Assembly (NCBI GenBank): GCA_965363675.1
Contig: CBDTTW010000059.1
Coordinates: forward strand, 1-16,561
DNA from: CBDTTW01 sp965363675
GTDB lineage: Bacteria; Bacteroidota; Rhodothermia; Rhodothermales; DASSAV01
Direction: 5' to 3'
Length of the DNA: 16,561 nt
The notes under the pieces are model-generated. The model made no database searches, was not told where the DNA came from, and saw nothing but the letters and a program-made list of their open reading frames with translations. The first letter of the stretch is position 1; each line of letters begins with the position of its first letter. The translations under genes and the position numbers were made by a program. Of this stretch, positions 1 to 6,679 are shown piece by piece.

Positions 1-303
1 TTTTTCCGGCGCGGACGACTAAAATACGCCGGCCACACCCCGGATTGCAACAGGCCCGTTGCAGAAAGCGCATGTAGACGGCGTGAAGACGCCGCGCCGC
101 GCCCGAACTCTCGGAGCCCGGACTTTCCGTAACGGGCAGCCTCCTACCCCCTTGCGGCGCGTGGGTTCCGGTGCGTGCGCATCCCCATGCAGATTTTTTA
201 ACGCGCGCTCCCTCTCCCTCGTTGCGACTTCGGCATTTTCGGCGGCGTTCGCGGCGGCCTGCCGTTTACTACATTGTATGCCTCACCCGACTCCGCCGAA
301 CTG
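1..303. other. Intergenic region left of the serine hydrolase gene
   Basis: I see no convincing gene here. The short open frames lack conserved motifs and look like products of GC-rich composition. There is a small hairpin at 79-94 (six-base arms, loop GAAG) without a T-run. A leftward promoter-like pair lies at 19-50 (separate entry). Just before the serine hydrolase, TACATTGT at 270-277 weakly resembles the Bacteroidota -7 box TAnnTTTG, but the expected upstream TTG is degenerate (TTC at 248-250). No riboswitch or tRNA fold was recognised by eye. Confidence 0.5.
19..50 (-). promoter_or_regulatory. Possible Bacteroidota-type promoter firing leftward out of the window
   Basis: Read on the minus strand, TTG (48-50) is followed after 21 bases by TATTTTAG (19-26). 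That matches five of the six fixed bases of TAnnTTTG, the -7 element known from Bacteroidota, which pairs with a TTG about 19-21 bases upstream. It would drive a gene lying left of the window, divergent from the serine hydrolase. The motif is short, so chance occurrence is quite possible. Confidence 0.28.
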
Positions 304-1824
304 ATGGCCTTACGCTTCCGCTCTACGCTCCGCTTGCTGCTGCTGGCGGGCCTTCTCGCGCTTGCTTCGGCGCCTTCCGCGGCGCAGCCGGCCGAACTCA
401 AGGGCTTCGACGCCTACGTGCAGCAGGCCATGAAAGCCTGGGGCGTGCCCGGCCTCGCCGTCGCTGTGGTGCAGGACGACCGCATCGTGTACGAGCGCGG
501 CTTCGGGGTGCGCGAGCAGGGCCGCCCCGAACTCGTCGATGAGCATACGCTGTTCGCCGTGGCAAGCAACACCAAGGCCGTCACTACGGCTTCGCTGGCC
601 GTGCTCGCCCAGGAAGGCAAGCTCTCCTGGGACGACCGCGCCACGCGCTACCTGCCTACCCTTCAGCTTTTCGATCCGTACGCTACGCGCGAGCTGACTC
701 TGCGCGACCTTGTCACCCACCGGGCGGGCTACGATACGTGGGCGGGCGATCTGCTCTGGTACGGCTCCAACTTCCCCCGCGAGGAGGTGCTGAGCCGTTT
801 GCGCCTCCTGCCGCCCAGTTTCAGTTTTCGCAGCCGGTTCGGCTACTCCAACCTGCTGTTCATCGCCGCCGGCGAGGTCATCCCCGCCGTGACCGACACC
901 ACCTGGGAGGCGTTCGTGCAGGCGCGGTTCCTAGAGCCGCTCGGGATGCTGCGCACCACCCCCAACGTCGCGGATTTGCCCCTGCTCAACAACTACGCCA
1001 CCCCGCACACGCTCACAGGCGGGGCCATAACGCCCACGCCCTACCGCGAGCTGACGGCGGCGGCGGCGGCGGCAGGGCTCAACTCCAGCGTGCACGAGTG
1101 GGCGCAATGGCTGCGCCTCAACCTGAACGACGGGCTCGTGGATGGCCGCCGCCTGGCTCCGGCCGCCGCCATGCAGCAGCTCCGCGCGCCGCAGTTCCTC
1201 ATCCCTCTCGGCGCCCGCGCCCAACGCCTTTTTCCCTCGCGCCATTTTTATGCCTACGGCCTCGGCTGGTTTTTGGAGGACTACAAGGGGCGGCTCGTCG
1301 CCTCGCACAGCGGCGGCATGGACGGCATGCTCTCCTACACCGGCTTCGTCCCCGAAGAGGGGCTCGGCGTGGTGATCTTCACCAACTACGACGAGCAGTC
1401 GCTTTACCAGGCGCTTTTCTACGACATCCTCGACCGCTACCTCGGCGGGCCGCGCACCGACTGGAGCGCCGAATACCTGAAGGGCCGCCCAGCGGAGGCT
1501 CCGGCGACGCCCCGCCCGAACGCGCCCTCGCCGCTGCCGATGCCGGCATATGCGGGCGTCTACGCCAATCCTCTGCTCGGCGAGGCGACGGTCGCCGAGG
1601 AGGCCGGCGGGCTGCGCTTGCGCCTGGAGCACCATGCCGGGCTCGACGGGCGGCTGGCGCCGTGGCATTACAATACCTTCCAGAGCGTCTGGGCCGATGA
1701 ATACCTCCGCCGAAGCCTCGTCACGTTCGACATCGACGCCGACGGAACGCCCCGCGCCTTCCACATGAAGGTGCGCGAGGACTTCATCGACCCGCTTACC
1801 TACACCTTCACGCGCGTTCGGTAG
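304..1824 (+). CDS. Secreted serine hydrolase, beta-lactamase class C fold, with C-terminal DUF3471-like domain
   Basis: 506-residue exported protein of the beta-lactamase/penicillin-binding-protein-like serine hydrolase family (PF00144). The ATG at 304 puts a good Sec signal peptide at the N-terminus (residues 1-28: basic start, leucine-rich core, AAQ end); a TTG 30 bases upstream is in frame but would bury it. Catalytic motifs are visible: SNTK at 88-91 (SxxK, Ser88 nucleophile), YSN at 181-183 (YxN) and HSGG at 335-338 in place of the KTG triad. Residues about 408-506 fit the beta-rich DUF3471 domain often appended to these enzymes (YAGVY, then W and F/Y-rich strands). Such proteins are usually peptidases or esterases of peptidoglycan fragments, D-amino-acid peptides or small esters; the substrate cannot be read from sequence. 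True beta-lactam resistance is not implied. An alanine run (252-257) is encoded by a CGG repeat. The gene ends 2 bp from a convergent small gene with no terminator between. Confidence 0.93.
   Translation: MALRFRSTLRLLLLAGLLALASAPSAAQPAELKGFDAYVQQAMKAWGVPGLAVAVVQDDRIVYERGFGVREQGRPELVDEHTLFAVASNTKAVTTASLAVLAQEGKLSWDDRATRYLPTLQLFDPYATRELTLRDLVTHRAGYDTWAGDLLWYGSNFPREEVLSRLRLLPPSFSFRSRFGYSNLLFIAAGEVIPAVTDTTWEAFVQARFLEPLGMLRTTPNVADLPLLNNYATPHTLTGGAITPTPYRELTAAAAAAGLNSSVHEWAQWLRLNLNDGLVDGRRLAPAAAMQQLRAPQFLIPLGARAQRLFPSRHFYAYGLGWFLEDYKGRLVASHSGGMDGMLSYTGFVPEEGLGVVIFTNYDEQSLYQALFYDILDRYLGGPRTDWSAEYLKGRPAEAPATPRPNAPSPLPMPAYAGVYANPLLGEATVAEEAGGLRLRLEHHAGLDGRLAPWHYNTFQSVWADEYLRRSLVTFDIDADGTPRAFHMKVREDFIDPLTYTFTRVR
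1055..1073 (+). repeat. Short CGG trinucleotide repeat inside the serine hydrolase gene
   Basis: Six consecutive CGG units plus one base encode six alanines (residues 252-257) directly before the GLNSS segment. Family members usually have a glycine-rich AGG-type turn there. The tract is in frame, so unit loss or gain would only change the alanine count. Confidence 0.8.
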
Positions 1825-1826
1825 CG

Positions 1827-2054
1827 TCAGAGCCTGTGCTGCTTGAGGTACACGATCGTTCGGATGTGGTCTTCGCTCAGGCAATACCTTTCCGAAAGCT
1901 GCTCGACGAGGTCGCGCACCGGCGCCCCGCTCCGGCGCAGCGCCTCGAAGTCGGACCGGATGGCGTTGTCGCGCAGCACGATCTCCATGACCCGCAGCAC
2001 GCGCGGGTCCTTGAAGGCCTCCAGCAGTCTCTGCGCATCCGCAGGGAAGTTCAT
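1827..2054 (-). CDS. Small helix-turn-helix-like protein, unknown function
   Basis: 75-residue, highly charged, all-helical-looking protein that I cannot assign to a named family. Residues 47-73 (from RDLVEQLSERY, then CLSEDHIRTIVYLK) have the spacing and residue types of a helix-turn-helix: a helix, a turn at CLS, and a recognition-like helix. This resembles the C-terminal part of Mor/phage-activator-type or sigma-region-4-type domains. The N-terminal half (7-42) looks like two amphipathic helices. The ATG at 2054 is the only plausible start, without a Shine-Dalgarno sequence. The gene is convergent with the serine hydrolase (2-bp gap) and divergent from the five-gene operon on its right, so it could be a local regulator of that operon; this is inference from position only. 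The amino-acid pattern looks like real coding sequence, not a shadow frame. Confidence 0.72.
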   Translation of the reverse strand: MNFPADAQRLLEAFKDPRVLRVMEIVLRDNAIRSDFEALRRSGAPVRDLVEQLSERYCLSEDHIRTIVYLKQHRL

Positions 2055-2162
2055 GAGTTACGCCTGTTTATCCGGTGTAGGCCGCTCCTCAGCATCGGGC
2101 GCGCCCGGGCTGCTTCTGCGCTTCCGGGAGCGCCTTTCCGAGAGGCATGCATGCGGTTTCCA

Positions 2163-2245
2163 ATGATCCCACACGTAAAAGATATATGTTAGAATTATGT
2201 CAAGCCACTATGCGCTATTTGGAATTGTAGAAAAAACCTTTATTG
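2163..2245. promoter_or_regulatory. AT-rich divergent promoter region between the small HTH gene and the five-gene operon
   Basis: This is the most AT-rich stretch of the window, between two divergent genes. Rightward: TATGTTAG at 2185-2192 matches five of six fixed bases of TAnnTTTG, with ATG in place of TTG 19 bases upstream (2163-2165); transcripts would start about 110-120 bases before the first fasciclin ATG. Leftward: TGTCAA at 2198-2203 reads as a perfect TTGACA on the minus strand, followed by TATCTTTT (2177-2184), although the 16-base gap from TTG is shorter than usual. A 10-bp palindrome GCATGCATGC lies at 2145-2154. The presence of a regulatory region here is likely; the exact boxes are uncertain. 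Confidence 0.4.
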
Positions 2246-2311
2246 CCATTTTTCACCGCGCATGAAGCGCGCCTTGCCGCAGGGCGCTCCGCGCCGCCTC
2301 CGACGCTTTTT

Positions 2312-2914
2312 ATGCCGCCGAAGCCGTTTTTTTCGATGCTCCGTTTCGTTCTGGTCGGCGCGGCCCTGCTGCTCGTGGGCTGCGGCGGCGGGCGCAGCGG
2401 CCGCGTCGTGATCCCCGTGGACAGCTCCGACACCCGCTCGAAGCACCTTGCCAACCTTGTGCGCTCGGCTCCGGATCTCGAACGCTTCGACCGGGCGATG
2501 GCGACGACGGCGCTGAGCCAGACGCTCCAGGACCTCGGGCCGTACACGGTCTTTGCGCCCAACAACGGCGCTTTCCGCAACAGCGCCCTTTCCATCGACA
2601 CCCTGATGACGGCGGCCAACCGCGACTCGCTGCGCAAGATCATCCGGATGCACGTGGCGCGGGGCCGCTATGACCCCGGCCGCATCCGCGACTCGATGCG
2701 GATCAGCACGCTTTCCGACCACTCGGTGCTGCTTCAGCGCTTCAAGAACCGCAAAGGGCTCTACTTGGACGGCAAGCCGGTTTTGCGCGTCGTCGAGGGG
2801 GCCAACGGCGTGCTTTATGTGCTTGGGCACGTCATCGCGCCGGCGCCCCCGGACACGGCCGCCGCCGACACGGCGCTCGCCGCGGGGGCGCAGCCTGCGC
2901 GTCCCAATCGTTAA
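2312..2914 (+). CDS. Fasciclin-domain lipoprotein 1
   Basis: 200-residue predicted lipoprotein. Residues 1-24 form a signal peptide II with a leucine/valine core ending in the lipobox LVGC (Cys24 would be lipidated). Residues about 45-177 form one fasciclin (FAS1, PF02469) domain: the H1-like strand YTVFAPNNGAF at 78-88 and the closing segment GVLYVLGHVIAP at 166-177 are diagnostic. A proline/alanine-rich tail follows. FAS1 domains mediate adhesion or protein-protein contacts; here the protein would be membrane-anchored, facing the periplasm or the cell surface. I chose ATG 2312; ATG 2336 gives a shorter signal peptide with the same lipobox and is a real alternative, and TTG 2243 would extend the N-terminus beyond a sensible signal. 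It is the first gene of the operon, 27 bp before its paralogue. Confidence 0.88.
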   Translation: MPPKPFFSMLRFVLVGAALLLVGCGGGRSGRVVIPVDSSDTRSKHLANLVRSAPDLERFDRAMATTALSQTLQDLGPYTVFAPNNGAFRNSALSIDTLMTAANRDSLRKIIRMHVARGRYDPGRIRDSMRISTLSDHSVLLQRFKNRKGLYLDGKPVLRVVEGANGVLYVLGHVIAPAPPDTAAADTALAAGAQPARPNR

Positions 2915-2941
2915 CCTCCTTTCTTTCCGCATACGACCGCC

Positions 2942-3493
2942 ATGCGCATTTCCCTCGTTTTCGCGGCGGCGCTGCTGGCCTTCGGCGGCTGCGGCCGCTC
3001 GGAGGCGCCTGCGCCCGCCGCCGTCGACACGCTCCGCGCCGACAGCGCCCGCCTCTCCGGCGACGTGCTGGCCCAGAGCGCCATCGTCGATCTGATCGCC
3101 TCGGAGCCCCGGTTCAGCACGTTCGCCGCCGTCATGGATTCGGCGGGGCTACGGCGCACGCTTTCGGGCGCCGGGCCGTTCACGGTGTTCGCCCCTACGA
3201 ACGAAGCCCTTGCCGTGCTGCCGGAAGATTCGCTGGCGGCTCTGCTGCTGCCGGCGCAGCGGCAGGCGTTGCAGAATCTTGCGCTCTACCACGTCGTTCA
3301 AGGGCGTATGATCGGGATGGCCCCGGCCGAGTCCCTCGCCACGAGCCTTCAGGGCGACCAGCTTCAGATCGGGCAGTCCGGGGGGCGGCTCCGCGTCAAC
3401 GGCGTCCCCGTCGTCGGCGCAGGCGTCCGCGCCCGCAACGGCATGATCTACGTCATCGGAAGCGTGCTTCAGCCGCCGCCTATGGTTCCCTAA
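2942..3493 (+). CDS. Fasciclin-domain lipoprotein 2
   Basis: 183-residue paralogue of the preceding gene. Residues 1-17 are a lipoprotein signal ending FGGC (Cys17). A short Ala/Pro-rich linker leads into a FAS1 domain at about 46-177, with the classic H1 motif GPFTVFAPTNEAL at 78-90, the conserved YHVVQG at 116-121 and the closing strand GMIYVIGSVLQP at 167-178. It is closer to the FAS1 consensus than its neighbour: it keeps TNEA and the YH motif, where the first copy has NNGA and MH. The two domains align end to end, which suggests an old tandem duplication. The ATG is unambiguous because it places the signal peptide exactly at the N-terminus. It lies 18 bp before the next gene, consistent with one transcript. 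The binding partner is unknown. Confidence 0.92.
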   Translation: MRISLVFAAALLAFGGCGRSEAPAPAAVDTLRADSARLSGDVLAQSAIVDLIASEPRFSTFAAVMDSAGLRRTLSGAGPFTVFAPTNEALAVLPEDSLAALLLPAQRQALQNLALYHVVQGRMIGMAPAESLATSLQGDQLQIGQSGGRLRVNGVPVVGAGVRARNGMIYVIGSVLQPPPMVP

Positions 3494-3511
3494 CCCTTTA
3501 CCGCCTACCCC

Positions 3512-4876
3512 ATGCAACGCTTCAGCTATGCCTCCCGCGTCCCTGCCCCGGCCGAGGTTGTGTTCGAGTGGCACCGGCGGCCGGGGGCCTTCGAGCGCCT
3601 TACGCCGCCGTGGCAGCCGGTGCGCCTCGTCCACACCGACGGCGTGCGCGAGGGCGGGCGCGCCGTGCTGGAACTCGGGCCGGCGCCGTTCTCCGTGGAG
3701 TGGGTGGCCGAGCACTACGATGTCCGGCCGGGGCACGGCTTCTCGGACCGGCAGGTGCGCGGCCCGTTTCGAAGCTGGCGCCACGCGCACCGCATGGAGC
3801 CTGCCGGCCCCGACGCCTGCCTGCTCCGCGACGATGTAGCCTACAGCCTGCCGCTCGCCGGCGCGCTGCTCGGCGGGTTTGCGCGCCCTCAGCTCAAACG
3901 CCTGTTTGCCTACCGGCACCGCATCACGGCGCAGGATCTGGGGTTGCACGCGCGCTACGCCGCCGCCGGCCCGCGCCGCTTCGCCATCAGCGGCAGCAGC
4001 GGCCTCATCGGCTCGGCGCTCACGGCGCTGCTCACCTCGGGCGGGCATACGGTCGTGCGCCTGCGCCGCGACGGCGTCGGCCTCGGCCCCGACGACGCCT
4101 ACTGGAACCCGTTCACCGGCGAGGTGGACCTGGCCTCCCTCGAAGGACTCGACGCGGTGATCCACCTAGCGGGCGAGAACCCGTTCAGCCCGCGCTGGAC
4201 CGACCGGAAGAAGCGCGCCATCAAGGACAGCCGGGTGCGCGGCACGATGATGCTCGCCGGAGCCCTGACCCGCTTGCGCCGCCCGCCGGCCGTTTTCATC
4301 TCGGCTTCGGCCATCGGCTACTACGGCAGCCGGGGCGACGAGCGGCTCGACGAAACGTCGGCCCCCGCCGAAGAAGGCTTCCTGCCGGAGGTCGTCCGGG
4401 CGTGGGAAGCCGCCGCTCTGCCCGCCACCGACGCGGGCATCCGAACGGTGCAGGCGCGCATCGGCCTGGTCCTGACGCCCGCCGGAGGCATACTCCAGCT
4501 CATGCTGCCGCCGTTTTACCTCGGGTTGGGCGGCAGCCTCGTCGGGCCGCGCCAGTGGGCGAGCTGGATCGCCCTCGACGACGTGATCGGCGCGCTCTAC
4601 CACCTTGCCCTCGACCCGGAGGCGTCGGGGCCGGTGAACCTCGTCGCTCCGGAGCCCGTCACGCTCGACGCTTTCACGGCGACGCTCGCCGGCGTCCTGG
4701 AGCGGCCCCGCGCCCTGCATGTGCCCGCCGACTGGCTGCGCACCGCCATGGGCGAGGTGGCGGAGAACACTATCCTGGCGAGTGCGCGCGTGGAGCCTGC
4801 CCGCCTCGAAGCCTCAGGCTACTCGTTCCTGCACCCGGACCTCGAAGGCGCGCTCCGCCATTTGCTCGGCCGCTGA
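3512..4876 (+). CDS. SRPBCC domain fused to TIGR01777-family NAD(P)-dependent epimerase (YfcH-like)
   Basis: 454-residue two-domain cytosolic protein. Residues 1-about 150 look like an SRPBCC/START-type ligand-binding domain (N-terminal strand with PAPAEVVFEW, then a W/F-rich sheet and a C-terminal helix). Residues 155-454 are an extended short-chain dehydrogenase/reductase of the TIGR01777 group (E. coli YfcH, human SDR39U1). Visible marks are the nucleotide-binding loop GSSGLIG at 161-167, HLAGEN at 218-223, the signature SASAIGYYG at 264-272 and RIGLVL at 316-321; the C-terminal segment corresponds to DUF1731. The fusion is known in this family, so it is not an artefact. The reaction has not been established for the family; a sugar-nucleotide or small lipid substrate is possible. 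It lies 18 bp after fasciclin 2 and 29 bp before the FAD enzyme. Confidence 0.93.
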   Translation: MQRFSYASRVPAPAEVVFEWHRRPGAFERLTPPWQPVRLVHTDGVREGGRAVLELGPAPFSVEWVAEHYDVRPGHGFSDRQVRGPFRSWRHAHRMEPAGPDACLLRDDVAYSLPLAGALLGGFARPQLKRLFAYRHRITAQDLGLHARYAAAGPRRFAISGSSGLIGSALTALLTSGGHTVVRLRRDGVGLGPDDAYWNPFTGEVDLASLEGLDAVIHLAGENPFSPRWTDRKKRAIKDSRVRGTMMLAGALTRLRRPPAVFISASAIGYYGSRGDERLDETSAPAEEGFLPEVVRAWEAAALPATDAGIRTVQARIGLVLTPAGGILQLMLPPFYLGLGGSLVGPRQWASWIALDDVIGALYHLALDPEASGPVNLVAPEPVTLDAFTATLAGVLERPRALHVPADWLRTAMGEVAENTILASARVEPARLEASGYSFLHPDLEGALRHLLGR

Positions 4877-4905
4877 CGCCTCTGCCGCCAAACGGATTTC
4901 CTACC

Positions 4906-6159
4906 GTGAAACCTGATGTCCTCATCGTCGGCGGCGGCCTGGCGGGCCTGGCCTGCGCCCGGCGCCTGCACGCGGCCGGCGTCCACTTCCGCCTGCTCGA
5001 ACGCTCCGACCGACCCGGAGGCCGCGTGCGCACCGACCGCGTGGACGGCTTCCTCCTCGACCGGGGCTTTCAGGTGTTCCTGACCGGCTACCCCGAGGCG
5101 CGCGCCGTGCTCGACCTGGACGCGCTGGCGCTGCGGCCCTTCGACGCCGGGGCGCTCGTGCGCTTTCGCGGGCGCTTCCACCTGCTGGCCGACCCCACGC
5201 GCCACCCCGCCGATCTGGCGCGCACGGCCCTTGCTCCGGCGGTCTCGCTCGCCGACAAGGCGCGCGTCGGGGCGCTGTACGCGGCGCTCCTCAGCCGCCC
5301 GCTCGCGGCGACGCTCGAACGCCCGGAGACGACGACCCTGGCGGCGCTGCGCACGCGCTGGCAGTTCTCGGACGCCATCATCGAGCGCTTTTTCCGCCCG
5401 TTCCTCGGCGGCATCACGCTCGACCGGAGCCTCGGCGCGTCGAGCCGCATGGCCGAGTACGTGCTGCGGCTGTTCGCCACGGGGCGCGCCGCCGTGCCCG
5501 CGCGCGGCATGGAGGAGATCCCCCGGCAACTGGCCGCCGCGCTGCCGGCGGAAGCCTTTGCCTTTGGCGCCGAGGCCCTCCGGGCGGCGCCCGGCCTCGT
5601 GACGACGGCCTCCGGCGAGGCGCTGGAGGCGCGCGCGGTCGTGGTGGCCGCCGAGGCGCCGCAGGCCGCCCGCCTGCTCGGCGCCCCCGCCGCGCCCTCC
5701 GGCTGCGCCGCCGCCTGTGTATACTTCGCCTTGCCGCGCGCGCCGTTCCGGCGGCCCTTGCTCGTGCTCAACGGCGACGGCGCCGGCCCGATCAACAACC
5801 TCGCCGTGATGTCCAACGCGGCGCCCGGCTACGCCCCCGACGGCCAGGCCCTGCTCTCGGCCGTCGTCCTCGGCGAGCCGCCGGCCTCGGACGAGGCCCT
5901 CGCGGAGGACGTGCGCGCCCAACTGGCGGCGTGGTACGGCCCGCAAACTGCCTCCTGGCGTCCCCTGCGCACCTACCGGATCCCGTACGCTCTCCCGGAC
6001 CAGCGCCCTCCGTTCCTCTCGCCGCCTGCCCGCGACGTGCGCCTTGCCCCCGGCCTCTACGCCTGCGGCGACGCCTACGATACCGCCTCCATCAACGGCG
6101 CCCTGGCCGCCGGCCGCCGCGCCGCCGAAGCCGTCCTTCAAGACCTTCCCGCTCTGTGA
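4906..6159 (+). CDS. FAD-dependent oxidoreductase, amine-oxidase/phytoene-desaturase-like
   Basis: 417-residue flavoprotein of the amine oxidase superfamily (PF01593; also protoporphyrinogen oxidase and carotenoid desaturases). Features are the Rossmann beta-alpha-beta motif VLIVGGGLAGLACARR from residue 5 with GxGxxG at 9-14 and the ribose-binding Glu32, the second FAD motif RPGGRVRT at 36-43, and the C-terminal FAD segment containing ACGD at 386-389, then SINGALAAGRRAA. The GTG at 4906 is the only start that places the Rossmann fold at the N-terminus; the same frame stays open far upstream, opposite the preceding gene, only because of composition. No membrane segment or export signal is visible. 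Carotenoid, amine or porphyrin substrates are all possible, and I cannot choose. It lies 4 bp before msrC. Confidence 0.92.
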   Translation: MKPDVLIVGGGLAGLACARRLHAAGVHFRLLERSDRPGGRVRTDRVDGFLLDRGFQVFLTGYPEARAVLDLDALALRPFDAGALVRFRGRFHLLADPTRHPADLARTALAPAVSLADKARVGALYAALLSRPLAATLERPETTTLAALRTRWQFSDAIIERFFRPFLGGITLDRSLGASSRMAEYVLRLFATGRAAVPARGMEEIPRQLAAALPAEAFAFGAEALRAAPGLVTTASGEALEARAVVVAAEAPQAARLLGAPAAPSGCAAACVYFALPRAPFRRPLLVLNGDGAGPINNLAVMSNAAPGYAPDGQALLSAVVLGEPPASDEALAEDVRAQLAAWYGPQTASWRPLRTYRIPYALPDQRPPFLSPPARDVRLAPGLYACGDAYDTASINGALAAGRRAAEAVLQDLPAL

Positions 6160-6163
6160 CCCG

Positions 6164-6679
6164 ATGACGACCCCTCCGCCCGATGCCGCGCGGCGCACCG
6201 CGCACTACACCGAACTGAACCGCCGCATCGACGCCCTGCTCGAAGGCGAAGACGACTGGGTCGCCGCCATGGCGACCGTGGCCTGCGAGCTGCACCATGC
6301 CTTCGCGCATTTCCACTGGACGGGCTTTTACCGCGCCGTCGGAGACGAGATGCTCGTCATAGGGCCGTACCAGGGCGGCCACGGCTGCCTGCGCATCCCG
6401 TTCGCGCGCGGCGTTTGCGGGGCGGCGGCGCGCACCCGGCAGACGCAGCTCGTCCCCGACGTGGACCAGTTCCCCGGGCACATCGCCTGCTCCGGCGGGA
6501 CGCGCTCCGAGATCGTGGTGCCGGTCGTCGCCCCCGACGGCCGCCTGCTCGCCGTCCTCGACGTAGATTCCGACGACCCGGCCGCCTTCGACGCGCTCGA
6601 CCAGGAGCGCCTCGAAGCGCTCTGCGCGGCGCTCGGGGCGCGCTACGCCTCGGCCGCTACTGGCAGTAGTCGCCTTTGA
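6164..6679 (+). CDS. msrC: Free methionine-(R)-sulfoxide reductase, GAF domain
   Basis: 171-residue cytosolic GAF-domain enzyme (fRMsr; E. coli MsrC/YebR type) that reduces free L-methionine-(R)-sulfoxide to methionine, with electrons usually supplied by thioredoxin. All three redox-active cysteines of the family are present: Cys75 in GCLRI, Cys85 in GVCGAA and Cys109 in FPGHIACSGG. Their 10 and 24 residue spacing equals that of the E. coli enzyme (Cys84/94/118, from memory). The conserved core GPYQG, GVCG, DQFPGHIAC, SEIVVPV and LDVDSD is intact, so this is a catalytic fRMsr, not a sensory GAF domain. The ATG at 6164 follows the previous stop by 4 bp, which suggests translational coupling. 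Its last 23 bp overlap the 3' end of the opposing lipoprotein gene. It is the last gene of the five-gene operon. Confidence 0.95.
   Translation: MTTPPPDAARRTAHYTELNRRIDALLEGEDDWVAAMATVACELHHAFAHFHWTGFYRAVGDEMLVIGPYQGGHGCLRIPFARGVCGAAARTRQTQLVPDVDQFPGHIACSGGTRSEIVVPVVAPDGRLLAVLDVDSDDPAAFDALDQERLEALCAALGARYASAATGSSRL

Noticed and set aside
59..304. 81-codon rightward frame before the serine hydrolase
   Set aside because: Low-complexity translation with no conserved feature; it ends inside the signal-peptide region of the real gene.
304..1824. Antibiotic-resistance beta-lactamase
   Set aside because: The third motif is HSGG instead of KTG and there is a DUF3471-like C-terminus, which fits the broad serine peptidase/esterase group rather than a dedicated AmpC resistance enzyme.
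3568..4905. A 446-codon upstream extension of the FAD oxidoreductase frame
   Set aside because: It overlaps the SRPBCC/TIGR01777 gene in another frame, and its translation is Arg/Pro/Ala low complexity. The Rossmann motif begins right after the GTG at 4906.
4819..6198. A 459-codon leftward open frame opposite the FAD enzyme
   Set aside because: Gly/Arg/Ala-rich shadow of a well-supported gene.
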